Positions 24,149 to 33,716 of a stretch of DNA of 47,789 nucleotides are shown here, piece after piece (within the stretch, counting starts at the first letter, position 1; each line of letters opens with the position of its first letter). The translations under genes were made by a program, and so were the position numbers. The notes under the pieces are model-generated. The model was not told the DNA's origin. It was given only the letters and a program-made list of their open reading frames with translations, and searched no databases. Location: assembly GCA_027449545.1 (NCBI GenBank), contig DAIDLI010000024.1, positions 1 through 47,789 on the forward strand, read 5' to 3'. The DNA comes from Acidobacteriaceae bacterium. Its GTDB lineage: Bacteria; Acidobacteriota; Terriglobia; Terriglobales; Acidobacteriaceae.

Positions 24149-25012
24149 TCAGCGCTGGCAGCGCGGACAAAAATGGGTGCCACGGCCCGCCAGCAGGATG
24201 CGCCGGATGGGGGTTGCGCAGACCCGGCAGGGCTCGCCGGTGCGCAGATAAACGCGGTGTTCGAGCTGAAAAAATCCCCGCTGGCCCTCGGCGTCCACAT
24301 AGTCGGAGACCGAAGAACCGCCGAGACGGATGGCATGGCGCAATACCTGCCGCAGCGCCTGGCGCAGCCGCTCCAGTTGGTCACGGGTGAGGCGGCCGGC
24401 AGCGCGGCGCGGACGAATCCCGGCCCGGAAGAGGCTCTCGTCGGCATAGATGTTGCCCACTCCGGCGAGCAGATTCTGGTTGAGCAGAGCGGCCTTGATG
24501 GCGAGCTTGCGGCCCCGGAAGAGGGCAGCGAACTCGTCGCGGCCTATGGTCAGTGGTTCGGCCCCCGGCGCGGCGAAGGAGGCACTGCGGCCCAGGTCGC
24601 GGAACTCAAGGCGGCCGAAGCGGCGCGGATCGACAAAACGCAGCTCCCGACCGCTGGCCAGAGTGAGGCGGGCATGGGTATGGGGCTCGACGGGAGCATC
24701 GGAGGCACCAACCAGCAGCCGCCCGGTCATCCCCAGGTGCACGATCCATTGCGCCTCGATCGGGACTTGCGCAAGATCTTCCGCAGAGAGCGGACGCCCG
24801 ACCGAAGCGGACGGGCCGAGCTCGCAGACGATGTGTTTGCCGGTACGGTGCACCGAGAGAAAGACGCGGCCCTCAAGCCCGTGCGCCTGTTGGGCAGCAG
24901 GAGTCTTGAAGGGCTGGCGGTGCGAACCAAACCAAGCCGCAACAATGCGGTCGCCGCGCACGCGCGCATCGACACCGCGGGCGACAGTCTCCACCTCAGG
25001 AAGCTCAGGCAC
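24149..25012 (-). CDS. mutM: Formamidopyrimidine-DNA glycosylase
   Basis: A 287-residue Fpg enzyme that removes 8-oxoguanine and ring-opened purines and cuts the abasic site. The N-terminus MPELPEVETVARGV supplies the catalytic Pro1 and Glu2. Further family marks are RTGKHIVCEL (the conserved Lys), HLGMTGRLL, DPRRFGRLEF, LAGVGNIYADE and GGSSVSDYVDAEGQRGFFQ. The C-terminal zinc finger is complete (CRVCATPI ... THFCPRCQR). Slightly longer than E. coli Fpg (269 residues) owing to loop insertions at about 65-85. It lies 56 bp downstream of a small membrane protein gene on the same strand. Confidence 0.96.
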   Translation of the reverse strand: MPELPEVETVARGVDARVRGDRIVAAWFGSHRQPFKTPAAQQAHGLEGRVFLSVHRTGKHIVCELGPSASVGRPLSAEDLAQVPIEAQWIVHLGMTGRLLVGASDAPVEPHTHARLTLASGRELRFVDPRRFGRLEFRDLGRSASFAAPGAEPLTIGRDEFAALFRGRKLAIKAALLNQNLLAGVGNIYADESLFRAGIRPRRAAGRLTRDQLERLRQALRQVLRHAIRLGGSSVSDYVDAEGQRGFFQLEHRVYLRTGEPCRVCATPIRRILLAGRGTHFCPRCQR

Positions 25013-25068
25013 CGGATTATTGTAGATGAGCGGCTGCGATCAGGCGGCCATGCCAAAGCCGCGAGCGA

Positions 25069-25410
25069 TCAGCCCACGTGATGGGGCAGTTGCCGCTCTT
25101 CTTCGGCGAGCTGGGCCTGGCGGCTTCCCCATTTTTCAAGATAGGTGAGCCCCAGCACCAGTCCGATGGAGAAGACTCCGACGGAGCCATACTCCAGAAG
25201 GTTGAGGGTGCGGTCCTCACGAGGCGTCTGATAGACGGTGATGCCGTTGATGCCGCGCGGGATGATGCGGTTCTGTTCAGGCGCCGGCCAGCGCGGCAGG
25301 GTGTCGGCGTAGTGGGTAGAAACCATGGCAGCCACGATCAGGCCCGCCAGTCCAGGCAAGAGAAATGCCAGGGCAAAAGACTTCAAAGTTCGCAAATGCG
25401 AAGACTTCAT
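25069..25410 (-). CDS. Small two-TM membrane protein, unknown
   Basis: A 113-residue protein starting MKSSHLRTLKSFALAF with a GGGAGGGG Shine-Dalgarno; the longer open frame upstream is not protein-like. Two hydrophobic segments are visible (about 10-32 and 76-93), separated by a polar loop with Pro and Arg (PRWPAPEQNRIIPRGINGITVYQTPRED), and followed by an acidic tail. Both ends would lie in the cytoplasm. I recognise no family. It sits upstream of mutM, probably in the same transcript. Confidence 0.65.
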   Translation of the reverse strand: MKSSHLRTLKSFALAFLLPGLAGLIVAAMVSTHYADTLPRWPAPEQNRIIPRGINGITVYQTPREDRTLNLLEYGSVGVFSIGLVLGLTYLEKWGSRQAQLAEEERQLPHHVG

Positions 25411-25690
25411 CGGATCGCTTCCCCTCCCTGCACCGCAGCGGACTCGCGCAAGCGGCTGGTTTCCGCAGCCATCGTCCTGCGGGTCCGGATTGGCCGGCTT
25501 CGGCTGAATGCTCGGGGGAAGTTCAGGCAAGCACCGAAGTGCAGCAAACCATGAGATGGCGCACCGGTCCGCCGTCAGACAGGAACACCCTCTCGATACT
25601 TTACCAGTTCTAACTGTGCAAACAGCAGAAACGAAAGTACCTTTGTACCAAAGGGGGAAAGTGTAACCGACGAGTACGCGGCCGGCTGCT

Positions 25691-26236
25691 TTACCGGCCG
25701 TCTTTGGCTTCCTTGGGAAGCCGGGTGCCGTCGATGCGGTTGGCCTCGAAGTTGACGATCTTCCAGTTTCCGCGCGCATCCCGCGCGTAGACGCGCGTGT
25801 AGAGATAATCGCCCGAAAGCTCTCCCTCGGGCGTGGAGGCCTGGACTTCGGCCTGTGAGGTCACCAGCGCCGTTCTGCCGTAGAAGCGGACCTTGCGGTT
25901 GGACATGGTCAAGGTGGTGAAGCGCCAGCGGCCGGAGCGGAGGCCGGCCAGCGTCTGGTCTTTGTTTTGCAGGGTGCCGAAGGGGGTGATGGCCATGTAG
26001 TCATCTGCCAGCAGGGCGTTCATCCTGGCCGTGTCGCCGCTCAGGATGGCGTCTCGCCACTGGCGCTCCAGGCGATCAATCACCAGCCGGGTAGCGTGCT
26101 TTTTGGCTTTGGACAGTCCGTGATGCGTCTGAGCTGCGCAAGACCATCCTGCAAGCAGCAGAAAGGCCGCGATCAGGCCGAAAAAAACAAAGCGACGGCG
26201 GGGATGAGGAAGTGTGGCAAGAGCAGCCTGGTGCAT
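25691..26236 (-). CDS. Exported SnoaL/DUF4440-like (NTF2-fold) protein
   Basis: A 181-residue protein. The start at MHQAALATLP precedes a hydrophobic signal (RRRFVFFGLIAAFLLLAGWSCAAQ). The mature part has the NTF2-like DUF4440 pattern: IDRLERQWRDAILSGDTARMNALLADDYMAITPFG, then KVRFYGRTALVTSQ and YTRVYARDARGNWKIVNFEANRI. Such proteins are small ligand-binding or catalytic cones with varied roles; no active-site residues can be assigned. Between this gene and the next one downstream is a 280-bp gap that holds only a 15-bp inverted repeat (25640-25654). Confidence 0.8.
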   Translation of the reverse strand: MHQAALATLPHPRRRFVFFGLIAAFLLLAGWSCAAQTHHGLSKAKKHATRLVIDRLERQWRDAILSGDTARMNALLADDYMAITPFGTLQNKDQTLAGLRSGRWRFTTLTMSNRKVRFYGRTALVTSQAEVQASTPEGELSGDYLYTRVYARDARGNWKIVNFEANRIDGTRLPKEAKDGR

Positions 26237-26338
26237 AAGTGTACCGGATGGTATTCCCGCCGCCCATCGTCGGTCAACCGAACAAAATCCGCGGCGGGAC
26301 CCTCGCGAGACCATCGGTGATTGGACTCGCGAAGGCCG

Positions 26339-26626
26339 CTAAACGAGAGCGACCAGGTTCTCGAGGACCCGCTCTTTCACCTTGGTGTAAAGGCCGTTCT
26401 GGGCATACCGGATGAAGTGCTCGGAGGCGCGATGGGCCTCCAGCGCCTGCGGATCCCGGTACTGCTCATAGATCAGGAAGGTGTTCGGGTCGTCCTGGAA
26501 CTGGTGCGGGATGTAGGTGATGCAGCCCGGTTCGCGGCGGCTTTCCGTGGCCAACAGGGCCAGGGTGGCAGCCGCGTCGGTGCGGTCTTCCGGTGCGAAT
26601 TTGAGCCGGACAACAAAGCTGACCAT
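26339..26626 (-). CDS. Antibiotic-biosynthesis-monooxygenase-type (ABM) protein
   Basis: A 95-residue single ABM domain. The pattern VVRLKFAPEDRTDAAATLALLATESRREPGCITYIPHQFQDDPNTFLIYEQYRDPQALEAHRAS region, followed by HF, matches YgiN-like putative quinol monooxygenases; His and Glu/Trp-like positions of the ferredoxin-like fold are present. Members act on quinols or catechol-like molecules as homodimers without cofactor. The substrate is not predictable. It lies 36 bp downstream of purA on the same strand. Confidence 0.85.
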   Translation of the reverse strand: MVSFVVRLKFAPEDRTDAAATLALLATESRREPGCITYIPHQFQDDPNTFLIYEQYRDPQALEAHRASEHFIRYAQNGLYTKVKERVLENLVALV

Positions 26627-26662
26627 GGAATCAAGTCCTTTCCGCGCGGGCGCGCCGCTTCC

Positions 26663-27985
<1,323 letters not shown>

Positions 27986-28159
27986 GTTCAGTGGATCCCG
28001 TTCAGAATGGCCCGGCCCAGCACCGCCGGAAGGGCGACGCCGCACGCAGGCGATAGCTTGATTGCAGGGATGGTCCCTCGGCAACCTTTACGATTTTAAA
28101 CCCCGGGGAGGGATTCAGGGCGGAACTGCCCGCTCGAAGTTTTGCAGGCACTTCCGCGT

Positions 28160-28489
28160 CTACTTTGAAAAGCGTATGACCTCGACGGGAGAGGCTGCCA
28201 TGAGTCCCTCCTGCACCATGCCTTCGAGATGGGGAACCAACTTCTCGATCTGCTCCGGGCGGTCGACCACGCTGAGCATGATGGGGGTGTCCTTGGAAAA
28301 GCGCCAGTGGCTGGAATGGCGGACCCGGGTGCTGGTTCCATAGCCCTCGATGCCACGGTAGACGATGACGCCCGCCATCCCGAGTTCATGGCACTTGGCC
28401 AGAATGGCTTCGTGCAGGGGCTTACCCTGCCAGCGGTCATCTTCGCCGAAATAGATTCGCAACATCCGGCCTTCGAACTGTTCCTTCAT
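28160..28489 (-). CDS. DUF190-family protein (single domain)
   Basis: A 109-residue DUF190 (COG1993) protein: RMLRIYFGEDDRWQGKPLHEAILAKC, GMAGVIVYRGIEGYG, PIMLSVVDRPEQIEKLVPHL. The fold is PII-like. DUF190 genes occur next to crcB in many bacteria, and here the gene is third in a unit headed by a fluoride riboswitch; it may help CrcB or sense fluoride stress. It lies 29 bp downstream of a two-domain homologue. Confidence 0.88.
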   Translation of the reverse strand: MKEQFEGRMLRIYFGEDDRWQGKPLHEAILAKCHELGMAGVIVYRGIEGYGTSTRVRHSSHWRFSKDTPIMLSVVDRPEQIEKLVPHLEGMVQEGLMAASPVEVIRFSK

Positions 28490-28518
28490 AGGATCTCCGC
28501 TGATCGCTCGCCTCGAAT

Positions 28519-29235
28519 CTAGCGCTCGACCTCTGCCGGGCGATAGGCGTACTTCACCACATCCACATCCGAGAGCACAACCAGGCCTTCGGTCACCATC
28601 TGCTCGAGCAAGGGCATGAAGCCGTCGATCTTTTCCTGGCTGTCGATCACAGAAAGCATGATGGACTGGTCGTGGGACTGCTGCAAGGGCTTGTCGCCAA
28701 GCGCGCCCCGATGCGCGCCATAGCCGTGAATGCCGCGATAGACGGTGACGCCGGCGATGTCGTTGGCGCGCATGGCCTCCAGCAGCGCCTGGTGGAGGGG
28801 CTTGTCGCGCCAGCGGTCGGCCTCGCCCACATAGATGCGCATCAGCCGGGCAGCGCCGGAGAGCTTGAGGTGTTCCGGCGGCGGCGCGGCGGCTTTGGGC
28901 TTGGAGGAGCGCGCGGGCTTGGCCACCACGGTCTCGTGCATCTCGATCATGCCGGAACCGGCCAGGTCTTCGAGCTTGCCTAGAATCTCCTGCACCTTTT
29001 CGGCCGTTTCCACGAACTGAATGACCAGAGGCAGGCGATCGGAGATTTCGACGCTGGAGGCCGAGTGCATGTGGTGGTCGGCGCCGAAGCCGGCGATGCC
29101 CTTGAACACGGTGGCACCGGAGATACCGCGGTAAAAGAGAAAGTCGAGGATGGCCGAATAGGTGGCCATGCCGTGGCGCGTAGAGCCCTCGCTGACGTAG
29201 ATGGAAACTTTCATGGCCTTGCCGGCGCTTAACAT
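28519..29235 (-). CDS. Two-domain DUF190 protein
   Basis: A 238-residue protein with two DUF190 repeats, about 8-100 (VSIYVSEGSTRHGMATYSAILDFLF, GATVFKGIAGFG) and about 128-228 (RIYVGEADRWRDKPLHQALLEAM, GVTVYRGIHGYG), joined by an Ala/Pro/Lys linker. The second repeat is closer to the downstream single-domain protein than the first, so the pair probably arose by gene duplication. I chose the Met with GGGAG upstream (29235); a Met seven codons later (29214) is an alternative. Cytoplasmic, with no visible membrane segment. It lies 48 bp downstream of crcB. Confidence 0.85.
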   Translation of the reverse strand: MLSAGKAMKVSIYVSEGSTRHGMATYSAILDFLFYRGISGATVFKGIAGFGADHHMHSASSVEISDRLPLVIQFVETAEKVQEILGKLEDLAGSGMIEMHETVVAKPARSSKPKAAAPPPEHLKLSGAARLMRIYVGEADRWRDKPLHQALLEAMRANDIAGVTVYRGIHGYGAHRGALGDKPLQQSHDQSIMLSVIDSQEKIDGFMPLLEQMVTEGLVVLSDVDVVKYAYRPAEVER

Positions 29236-29283
29236 GACGGACTCCCGTTTACAAAAGACATGGCGGCGTTTCACCCTTCTCGA

Positions 29284-29658
29284 TCAGAGGAGTTCTGCCA
29301 GCACAGATCCGCCCCAGACCGCGGCCAGACCCAAAACAAAACTGCCGATAGCATAAAGCGCCGCGAGTGCGAATGCACCGGAGCGCAATGTAGAAAGCGT
29401 CTCCCACTCGTAGGTGGAGAAGGTGCTGTAGGCGCCGATGAAGCCGATGGGGATAAGGAAGCGCCAAGCGGGATTGATCTCCGCGCGCTGTCCCAGCCAG
29501 GTCATGGTGAAGCCCAGAATCACGCAGGCGGTCACGTTGATGACCAAGGTTCCGTAGGGGAAGCGAGTGCCCATCTTGCTGGCGACGAACGCGCCGACCC
29601 AGTAGCGGGCGATCGCTCCTAAAGCTCCACCCAAGGCGATGTATAGATACTTCTGCAA
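29284..29658 (-). CDS. crcB: CrcB/Fluc fluoride channel
   Basis: A 124-residue four-helix membrane protein that lets fluoride out of the cell as a dual-topology dimer. The family marks are GGALGAIARYWVG, GTLVINVTACVILGF (the pore Asn) and GFIGAYSTFSTYEWET (Phe-box and sodium-site region). The start is an uncommon TTG at 29658 preceded by a very strong GGAGGGAGG; the open frame further upstream is not CrcB-like and there is no closer Met. A fluoride riboswitch lies in the leader. It heads a likely operon with two DUF190 genes. Confidence 0.95.
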   Translation of the reverse strand: MQKYLYIALGGALGAIARYWVGAFVASKMGTRFPYGTLVINVTACVILGFTMTWLGQRAEINPAWRFLIPIGFIGAYSTFSTYEWETLSTLRSGAFALAALYAIGSFVLGLAAVWGGSVLAELL

Positions 29659-29804
29659 GGATCCTCCCTCCTCGATCCACACCTGGCGGTCCTGGCGGCA
29701 AGGAACATGGAGCCGGGAACGCGCGGCAGCTCTGGCTTTGAGCCGGACCAGCCATCTTTTGTCAGGGATCGAGCCGGAAGACAACTCCGCAACAGGATCA
29801 CCTG

Positions 29805-29905
29805 TCAGGAGTCATCATCTGTCCGGCTTGCTATGCGCAGTGGCAGGCAGGATCGCTTGCCGAGCGCCGAAGGGGACAGCGGTTAAGGGTGAACTCCTTC
29901 ACCAC
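29805..29905 (-). promoter_or_regulatory. Fluoride riboswitch (crcB motif) in the crcB leader
   Basis: On the minus strand the aptamer pattern is clear: GGTGAAGGAGTTCACC (29903-29888), the following AACCGC, a variable stem-loop (pairing TGTCC with GGACA), and the closing GATGATGACTCCTG (29819-29806). This matches the fluoride riboswitch consensus (stem with GUUC turn, pseudoknot, and AUGAUGACUCC-type end). It lies about 150 nt upstream of the TTG start. A CAGG/CCTG hairpin after it may belong to the expression platform. It should switch crcB and the DUF190 genes on in fluoride. Confidence 0.92.
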
Positions 29906-30051
29906 TCAGTCCATGGTACGAGGCGCTCCGGAGGGGCGTCAACGAAAGATTGCCGCGGACGAACACTCGCAGACGCCGGCCCTGTTGGCATCCAACCCGA
30001 TGACATGCCGAGGCGCGGCATGCACCGATGCGCGAAAGGGGATCGACAGCT

Positions 30052-30573
30052 ATGTCGCGACGGGATCTTTTGCTTGCGCCTCTTTTTGAAGCGGCGTTGC
30101 TGGTCATTGCGGCGGGGATAGGCTGGGCGGTTCACAAGCCGCTCATCTTCGCCAGCCTTGGTCCTACCGCCTACGAACTAGTGGAGACGCCGGAGCGGAA
30201 ATCGGCGCAGCCCTACAACATCGTGGTCGGTCATCTAGTGGGGGTACTGGGCGGCTTCCTGGCGCTGTGGGCCACCGACGCCTGGCATACGCCCCCCTTC
30301 AGTTCCGGCGCGATCCAAGGGCCGCGCATCTGGGCGGTGGCTTTGGCGGCCGCGATCACAGTGGTGGTCACCTTACTGATCAAGGCCACCCAGCCGGCGG
30401 CGCTTTCCACCACGCTGCTGGTGGCGCTGGGCTCGATGCAGAGCTGGCAGGACGGCTTCTACCTGATGGGCGGCGTGCTGATCATGCTGATCTGCGGCGA
30501 GCCGGTGCGGCTGTGGCGCCTGCGCATGAAAGAAAAGCAAAAGCAGGCCGAGGAAGCGTGGGAGAAAGGCTGA
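30052..30573 (+). CDS. HPP-family membrane protein
   Basis: About 173 residues starting MSRRDLLLAPLFEAALLVIAAG, with AAAGGGG eight bases upstream; a Met eight codons earlier has no ribosome site. Four membrane helices are visible, with FASLGPTAYELVETPERKSAQPYNIVVGHLVG (the 'HPP' position is GPT here) and a cytoplasmic Lys/Glu-rich tail. Some members of the family in plants and cyanobacteria take part in nitrite transport; no substrate is evident here. It is divergent from the fluoride operon and 194 bp upstream of the oxidase operon. Confidence 0.8.
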   Translation: MSRRDLLLAPLFEAALLVIAAGIGWAVHKPLIFASLGPTAYELVETPERKSAQPYNIVVGHLVGVLGGFLALWATDAWHTPPFSSGAIQGPRIWAVALAAAITVVVTLLIKATQPAALSTTLLVALGSMQSWQDGFYLMGGVLIMLICGEPVRLWRLRMKEKQKQAEEAWEKG

Positions 30574-30767
30574 AGCGCCGCGGCATATCCCGCGCGTTTT
30601 CTTCGTATTGCAACCTTCTCCGGCACCCGGGAGAAACCCCTGGAGGTGCAACTCCCGCAGAACTGCTGCGCATCTGCTTACAAGTCAGTCGGGGTTCTTG
30701 TCTCGTTCGCCGCGCGTTGAACCGGCCGCGGCATCGCCAACACAACGCATCGCAGTCGGAGTCCAAG

Positions 30768-32669
30768 ATGTCTGAAGCGGCGCTTGAACAGAGGTTGACC
30801 GAGCTTTGGGAGGGCAAGAAAGGCCTCTACGGGTTTCTGGCGACGGTCGACCACAAGAAACTCGGCATCCGCTACCTGGTTACCGCCTTCACATTGATGC
30901 TGATCGGGGGCGTGGAAGCGCTGGTCATGCGCATCCAGTTAGCGGAGCCCAGCCTGCGCGTGCTTTCGCCCGAGGCTTACAACCAGTTCTTCAGCATGCA
31001 CGGCATCACCATGGTCTGGTGGTACGCTTCGCCCATCCTGTCCGGCTTCGGCATCTTCATCATCCCGCTGATGATTGGCGCGCGCGATCTGGCATTCCCG
31101 CGGCTGAATGCCTTCACCTACTGGACCTATCTGCTTTCCGCGATTCTGCTGTACATCGCCCCGCTCATGGGACAGGCGCCCCACGCCGGCTGGTTTGCGT
31201 ACGCGCCGTACACGCTGACCAAGTATTCGCCGGGGATGGGCATGGATTACTACGTTGTTTCGCTGATCCTGCTCACCATTTCGACGACAGCCAACGCGAT
31301 CAATTTCATCATCACGATTCTGAGGATGCGCGCGCCGGGCATGGCCATCAGCCGCATGCCGCTCTTCCTCTACAGTTCGCTCACCGTCTCGGTGGTCGTC
31401 CTGTTCTCGCTTCCTTCGCTCTCGGCAGCGCTGATTTTTCTGGAGCTGGACCGGCGTTATGGAACGCACTTCTACGCGGTGGCCGACGGCGGCAGCACCT
31501 TTCTGTGGCAGCAGTTGTTCTGGTTCTTCGGCCATCCCTGGGTGTACGTGATCTTTCTGCCCGCGACCGCGATCGTCTCGATGATCATTCCGGTGTTTTC
31601 GCGGCGTCCGATTGTGGGCTACACCTATGTGGCGGCGGCAACCATGCTGACCGGCCTGGTGGGCTTCAGCGTGTGGCTGCACCACATGTTCACGGTGGGC
31701 ATGTCCAACATCGCCATGAGCCTGTTCTCGGCCGGCAGCATGACGGTTTCGATCTTCACGACCATCCAGGTGTTTGCGTGGGTGGCCACGATCTGGAAGG
31801 GACGGCCGGTAGCCACCACGGCGATGTACTACGCGGTAGGCACCATCGTGCTGCTGGTGATTGGCGGCCTGAGCGGCGTGTTCACCGGCATCATCCCCGT
31901 CGACTGGCAGGCGCATAACACCTATTTCGTGGTTGCGCATATTCATTACGTACTGATCGGCTCGAATCTGTTCCCGGTGATGGCCGGCTTCTACTACTGG
32001 GGCCCCAAGATGACCGGCAAGATGATGAGCGAGCGGCTGGGCAAGTGGAGCTTCTGGATCATGTTCATCGGCTTCAACGTGGGCTTCTTCCCGATGCACA
32101 TCCTGGGGCTGCTGGGCATGCCACGGCGCATCTTCACCTATCAGGCGGGCCTGGGATTCGCAGGCATGAACATGCTGGTGACGGTCGGCGCTTTCGTGCT
32201 GGGCTTCGGCGTTCTGCTCTCCATCCTCAACCTGCTGATCAGCCTGCGTTGCGGTGAAGAGGCGGGCCGCAACCCCTGGAACTCCGACGGTCTGGAGTGG
32301 GAGAGCGATTCACCACCGCCGCCTTATGGCTCCGTGCACATCCCGGTGGTGGTCTCGCGCAATCCCTTGTGGGACGACTTTGACGAAGAGGAGGATCCGG
32401 AGAACGAACGAGTGCTCGATGGCGGACGCTGGACGCCGATCACCAGTTGGCTGGATGCCGAGCCGCTGGCCATCGCCACCATCCCCGAGGATTCCCTGAT
32501 GCCGCTGTGGGCGGCCCTGGCGGTCTACGGCTTCTTCCAGGCGATGGTGGTGCAACTGATCTGGGTTGCAGCAGGCATGCTGGTGGCCACCCTGCTCTTC
32601 GGCATCTGGTGGATGTGGCCGCGCACGAAAGAAGAGATCGTACCGAAAACCGAGGAGGAAGCCGCGTGA
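30768..32669 (+). CDS. ctaD: Cytochrome c oxidase subunit I, heme-copper type with altered channel residues
   Basis: A 633-residue heme-copper oxidase subunit I with about 12 core helices plus two extra C-terminal helices. All metal ligands are present: H78 (MHGITM) and H393 (AHIHYV) for low-spin and high-spin heme, H256 with cross-linking Tyr260 (FGHPWVY) and H305/H306 (LHHMFT) for CuB, plus heme-propionate arginines (GMPRRIF). Asp107 (ARDLAFPR) at the D-channel mouth is kept. The Glu of the usual GHPEVY is Trp258 and the K-channel Lys of PTGIKVF is Gln334 (FTTIQVF). It starts ATG 30768; the open frame further upstream is a shadow. Subunit III overlaps by GTGA and subunit II is at the far end of the operon. 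Confidence 0.9.
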   Translation: MSEAALEQRLTELWEGKKGLYGFLATVDHKKLGIRYLVTAFTLMLIGGVEALVMRIQLAEPSLRVLSPEAYNQFFSMHGITMVWWYASPILSGFGIFIIPLMIGARDLAFPRLNAFTYWTYLLSAILLYIAPLMGQAPHAGWFAYAPYTLTKYSPGMGMDYYVVSLILLTISTTANAINFIITILRMRAPGMAISRMPLFLYSSLTVSVVVLFSLPSLSAALIFLELDRRYGTHFYAVADGGSTFLWQQLFWFFGHPWVYVIFLPATAIVSMIIPVFSRRPIVGYTYVAAATMLTGLVGFSVWLHHMFTVGMSNIAMSLFSAGSMTVSIFTTIQVFAWVATIWKGRPVATTAMYYAVGTIVLLVIGGLSGVFTGIIPVDWQAHNTYFVVAHIHYVLIGSNLFPVMAGFYYWGPKMTGKMMSERLGKWSFWIMFIGFNVGFFPMHILGLLGMPRRIFTYQAGLGFAGMNMLVTVGAFVLGFGVLLSILNLLISLRCGEEAGRNPWNSDGLEWESDSPPPPYGSVHIPVVVSRNPLWDDFDEEEDPENERVLDGGRWTPITSWLDAEPLAIATIPEDSLMPLWAALAVYGFFQAMVVQLIWVAAGMLVATLLFGIWWMWPRTKEEIVPKTEEEAA

Positions 32670-33295
32670 GCTCCGTCGTTCAGGTTGCGCCGCCGCGCGC
32701 AAAACTCGCATCGTTGCCGATCGAACAGAACCGGGGCATTCACGCCATGTGGTGTCTGATCGCCACGGAGGCCATGCTGTTTGCCTGCATGTTCGCCGCC
32801 TACTACTACCTGGGCAACAACAAGGATCGCTGGGCACATGAGAGCGCGCCGGAGCTGTCCTTCCCATTCATTCTGCTGGCCATCCTGCTGAGCAGCAGCG
32901 CCATTCTCTTCTTTGGAGAAAAGCAGGTCAAAAAGGCGAACTACACCGCCGGGCGTATCGCCGTATGGATCACGATTCTCTTCGGTCTGGTCTTCCTTTG
33001 TCTCCAGGGGTATGAATACTACTCCGAATGGATGACCACCGCGCCCTACAACGACTCCTACACATCGGCCTTCTACGCCATCACCATGCTGCACGGCGCG
33101 CACGTGTGCGTGGGCGTGCTGCTGCTGTTTTATCTCGGCATTATGCCCCGCTACGGGGAGACGCTGCGCACCCCGCACCGGCCATACACCACGCTCGCCA
33201 TGTACTGGCACTTTGTGGATGCGGTGTGGATCTTCATCGTGGCTCTGCTGTACGTGATTCCCAACATCCAGAGGCTACATCATCATGTCCTCTGA
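32666..33295 (+). CDS. ctaE: Cytochrome c oxidase subunit III
   Basis: A 209-residue integral membrane protein with five helices. The family pattern is GIHAMWCLIATEAMLFACMFAAYYYLG, FGLVFLCLQGYEY, YAITMLHGAHVCVGV and YWHFVDAVWIFI. It lacks the first two helices of seven-helix subunit III, and subunit I correspondingly has extra C-terminal helices, as in caa3 and bo3 enzymes. It starts at GTG 32666, overlapping the stop of ctaD, with GAGGAGGAA upstream. The stop overlaps the next gene. Confidence 0.93.
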   Translation: MSSVVQVAPPRAKLASLPIEQNRGIHAMWCLIATEAMLFACMFAAYYYLGNNKDRWAHESAPELSFPFILLAILLSSSAILFFGEKQVKKANYTAGRIAVWITILFGLVFLCLQGYEYYSEWMTTAPYNDSYTSAFYAITMLHGAHVCVGVLLLFYLGIMPRYGETLRTPHRPYTTLAMYWHFVDAVWIFIVALLYVIPNIQRLHHHVL

Positions 33296-33716
33296 TCGAA
33301 TTTCGCCCAGTGATCCCGGCCCCCGCCTGATCGGGATGCAGCCGAAGAAGCTGTGGTTCGGCACCGCCGGGTCTGTCGCCGCCTGGATCATTCTGGGCTG
33401 CACCGACATTGTGATCGTCTGGCGCGCCTGCATGCACCAGGAGGATTACGGTGTTCCGCCCGTGCATCCCGGTGTGGCTGCGCTGATCTTTGCCATCTCG
33501 CTGCTGCTGCTGGCCATCACCATCGGCGCCGGAGTGCTGTCCTACCGCAACTGGCGCTGGCTTTCGCAGCAGCGCAAGGTGCTCAATCGCGAGGCCGTGC
33601 CGCGTGGCGAATTTATGGCGCTGGTGGGCATGATCGTCAGCGTCACGCTGGGCTTTGGGATGTTCTGGTTCGCTCTGACGCCACTATTTATCGAACTGTG
33701 CTGGAGGGCCAAATGA
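33285..33716 (+). CDS. Small oxidase-associated membrane protein
   Basis: A 143-residue protein overlapping the end of ctaE by 11 bp and the next cytochrome gene by 4 bp. It has three hydrophobic segments (about 25-46, 63-86 and 110-135), with the loop RACMHQEDYGVPPVHPG before the second and YRNWRWLSQQRKVLNREAVPRGEFMALVG before the third. The position fits a small subunit or assembly partner of the oxidase. I recognise no named family. Confidence 0.78.
   Translation: MSSDRISPSDPGPRLIGMQPKKLWFGTAGSVAAWIILGCTDIVIVWRACMHQEDYGVPPVHPGVAALIFAISLLLLAITIGAGVLSYRNWRWLSQQRKVLNREAVPRGEFMALVGMIVSVTLGFGMFWFALTPLFIELCWRAK

Noticed and set aside
30267..30767. In-frame N-terminal extension of ctaD
   Set aside because: It overlaps the HPP-family gene in another frame and is His/Arg/Gly-rich; the Met at 30768 starts the conserved protein.
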